A stretch of DNA of 32,287 bases, taken from Rhizobium sp. FKY42 (GTDB lineage: Bacteria > Pseudomonadota > Alphaproteobacteria > Rhizobiales > Rhizobiaceae). Below the pieces are notes generated by a model. It searched no databases, was not told the DNA's origin, and saw only the letters and a program-made list of their open reading frames with translations. The position numbers were made by a program, and so were the translations under genes. Below are positions 31,304 through 32,287 of this stretch, piece after piece; the first letter of the stretch is position 1; each line of letters begins with the position of its first letter. Location of the stretch: contig NZ_STGA01000013.1 of the NCBI RefSeq assembly GCF_005222835.1, forward strand, positions 1 to 32,287. The letters are read 5' to 3'.

Positions 31304-32221
31304 ATGTCTTCGCCTTCCCAGACACCGCGCCAAACACCGCGAACCGGGCAGCTCAAGTCGAAAACAGACTGGTCGTCCGTCGTGCTTGCGCCCGTCCACT
31401 TCATCATGGGATTGGCTGACAAGCCGCTGCGCCTGTTGCAAAAGCGTACCGGCATAGGTGGGATGGCGGCGTTCTTTCTCGCGCCGAACATGCTCATCTT
31501 CGGCATCTTCGTTCTGCTGCCAATCATCATCAACCTGATCTACTCGATGACAGGCGGCTCTGCCCTTTTCTTGTCAGAGCGAAGCTTCGTCGGAACGGAT
31601 CAATATGCAAAGCTTTTCGATTGCAAAAGCTATCTGGACCCGATGTCCTGCCAGGAAGATGCGTTCTGGACGGCGGTCAGCAACACCTTCTGGTTTGTTG
31701 TTCTGCAAGTCACGCTGCTGATCCTGTTCTCGCTCATCACGGCACTGATCCTCAACCGGGAATTGATGGCACGCTCTTTCTGGCGCGCGGTGTTCTTCTT
31801 CCCGGTCCTTCTGTCGCCGGTGGTTGTCGGCCTGATTTGGAAATGGATTCTTCAACGGCAGGGACTTCTGAATTTCGCTCTCTATCCCATGGGCTTCGAG
31901 CCCTATACCTGGCTGTCGGACCGTACCTTCGCATTTGCGGCGGCCGTTGGCGTCTCGATCTGGGCGCATATGGGCTTCTACACGCTCATCCTTCTCGCCG
32001 GTCTTCAGGCAATTCCCAAGGATCTCTATGAAGCAGCCGAGATGGACGGCACCCGCCCTGCCCGTATTTTCTGGCGCATCACGCTGCCGCTTCTGATGCC
32101 GAATCTTCTGGTCGTCGTCGTGCTCGCACTCATTCGCGCCGTGCAGGTTTTCGACGAGGTCTTCGTCCTGACCGGTGGCGGCCCCGGCACCAGCACGCTC
32201 TTCCTGACGCAATATATTTAG
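31304..32221 (+). CDS. ABC sugar transporter permease, 3'-truncated
   Basis: The 305-codon MalF/UgpA-type permease starts at ATG 31304 with GAGGAA upstream. It shows membrane helices from about residue 50 (FFLAPNMLIFGIFVLLPIII), the FWRAVFFFPVLLSPVVVGLI helix and the EAA loop that contacts the ATPase (YEAAEMDGTRPARIFWRITL). The frame stops after GGGPGTSTLFLTQYI. Relatives continue with Y-E-x-G-F and a last membrane helix of about 40 residues. None of the three downstream frames encodes that continuation, so the 3' end has been replaced, not merely frame-shifted. The break falls at about 32214-32220. The second permease and ATPase expected in the operon are not reached in this window. A permease lacking its last helix is probably non-functional. 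Confidence 0.85.
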   Translation: MSSPSQTPRQTPRTGQLKSKTDWSSVVLAPVHFIMGLADKPLRLLQKRTGIGGMAAFFLAPNMLIFGIFVLLPIIINLIYSMTGGSALFLSERSFVGTDQYAKLFDCKSYLDPMSCQEDAFWTAVSNTFWFVVLQVTLLILFSLITALILNRELMARSFWRAVFFFPVLLSPVVVGLIWKWILQRQGLLNFALYPMGFEPYTWLSDRTFAFAAAVGVSIWAHMGFYTLILLAGLQAIPKDLYEAAEMDGTRPARIFWRITLPLLMPNLLVVVVLALIRAVQVFDEVFVLTGGGPGTSTLFLTQYI

Positions 32222-32225
32222 TTCG

Positions 32226-32260
32226 CCCTGAAAAATCGCAAAACTCTTTTGTTTTCAGGG
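32226..32260. repeat. Bulged palindrome just past the permease break
   Basis: CCCTGAAAA (32226-32234) pairs with TTTTCAGGG (32252-32260), and inside it CAAAA (32239-32243) pairs with TTTTG (32247-32251) around a CTC loop, leaving an ATCG bulge on one side. The asymmetric hairpin starts five bases after the premature stop. It could be the subterminal structure of a mobile element or a recombination site. No transposase is visible before the window ends. Confidence 0.55.
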
Positions 32261-32287
32261 ATTCCCAAGGAGATTGAAGTATAGGAA

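Noticed and set aside
31574..32212. 212-codon minus-strand open frame, highly charged
   Set aside because: It is antisense to the hydrophobic permease, which explains the charged composition (complement of hydrophobic codons).
32226..32260. Integron attC site or rho-independent terminator
   Set aside because: The arms lack the conserved attC RYYYAAC/GTTRRRY ends, and no U-run follows the stem. It is kept only as an unexplained palindrome.

Overview
The window looks like a secondary replicon (chromid, megaplasmid or linear chromosome) of an Agrobacterium/Rhizobium-type alphaproteobacterium. The evidence is the Rhizobiales-style minCDE operon (known on the A. tumefaciens linear chromosome, S. 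meliloti pSymB and Brucella chromosome II), a 48-residue DUF1127 protein, a CtrA-type TTAA-N7-TTAA box ahead of minC, and a LacI-controlled pectin/rhamnogalacturonan catabolic operon. These assignments come from reading the sequence and from family knowledge; no database search was run.

Layout. (1) 1-6431 is a mosaic of small-molecule enzymes and gene remains: a D-amino-acid transaminase (minus) divergent from a GhrA-type 2-hydroxyacid dehydrogenase, a 5'-truncated MscS channel, an intact M20 amidohydrolase, a decayed FdhF-like molybdopterin oxidoreductase, and a cytochrome P450 (minus). (2) 6638-15905 is the most intriguing part. It holds a cytochrome b561, a stand-alone RibD C-terminal reductase, a methyltransferase, a GT4 glycosyltransferase, a PTPS/QueD-fold protein that has lost its catalytic triad, a medium-chain dehydrogenase, a GTP cyclohydrolase II with complete active-site residues, a CDP-alcohol phosphatidyltransferase, a YbhN/UPF0104-type membrane protein and an LTA-synthase-like sulfatase-fold protein. 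The gene set suggests an undescribed pathway that starts from GTP, passes through a diaminopyrimidine or pterin-like intermediate, and ends in a glycosylated, methylated and possibly lipid-linked product.

(3) 16307-20377 encodes a membrane GGDEF-EAL protein followed closely by two paralogous amino-acid-type periplasmic binding proteins with no permease. This resembles a binding-protein-gated c-di-GMP sensor. (4) 20432-22300 is minEDC (minus strand). Upstream of it, 22564-22733 carries four hairpins that each show GGGAGGAGG in the loop (CCUCCUCCC on the minus-strand RNA), next to a DUF1127 gene. This is the arrangement of the alphaproteobacterial CcsR/'cuckoo' anti-Shine-Dalgarno RNAs.

(5) 23194-24234 is an M19 dipeptidase. 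(6) 24312-32221 is a catabolic locus: a LacI regulator divergent from an overlapping gene chain of GH105 unsaturated rhamnogalacturonyl hydrolase, KduI and a large unassigned 823-residue probable carbohydrate-active protein, followed by an ABC sugar-binding protein and a permease. The permease reading frame breaks off before its expected last membrane segment, and a strong palindrome lies just beyond. No tRNA, rRNA, CRISPR array or recognisable transposase is present.
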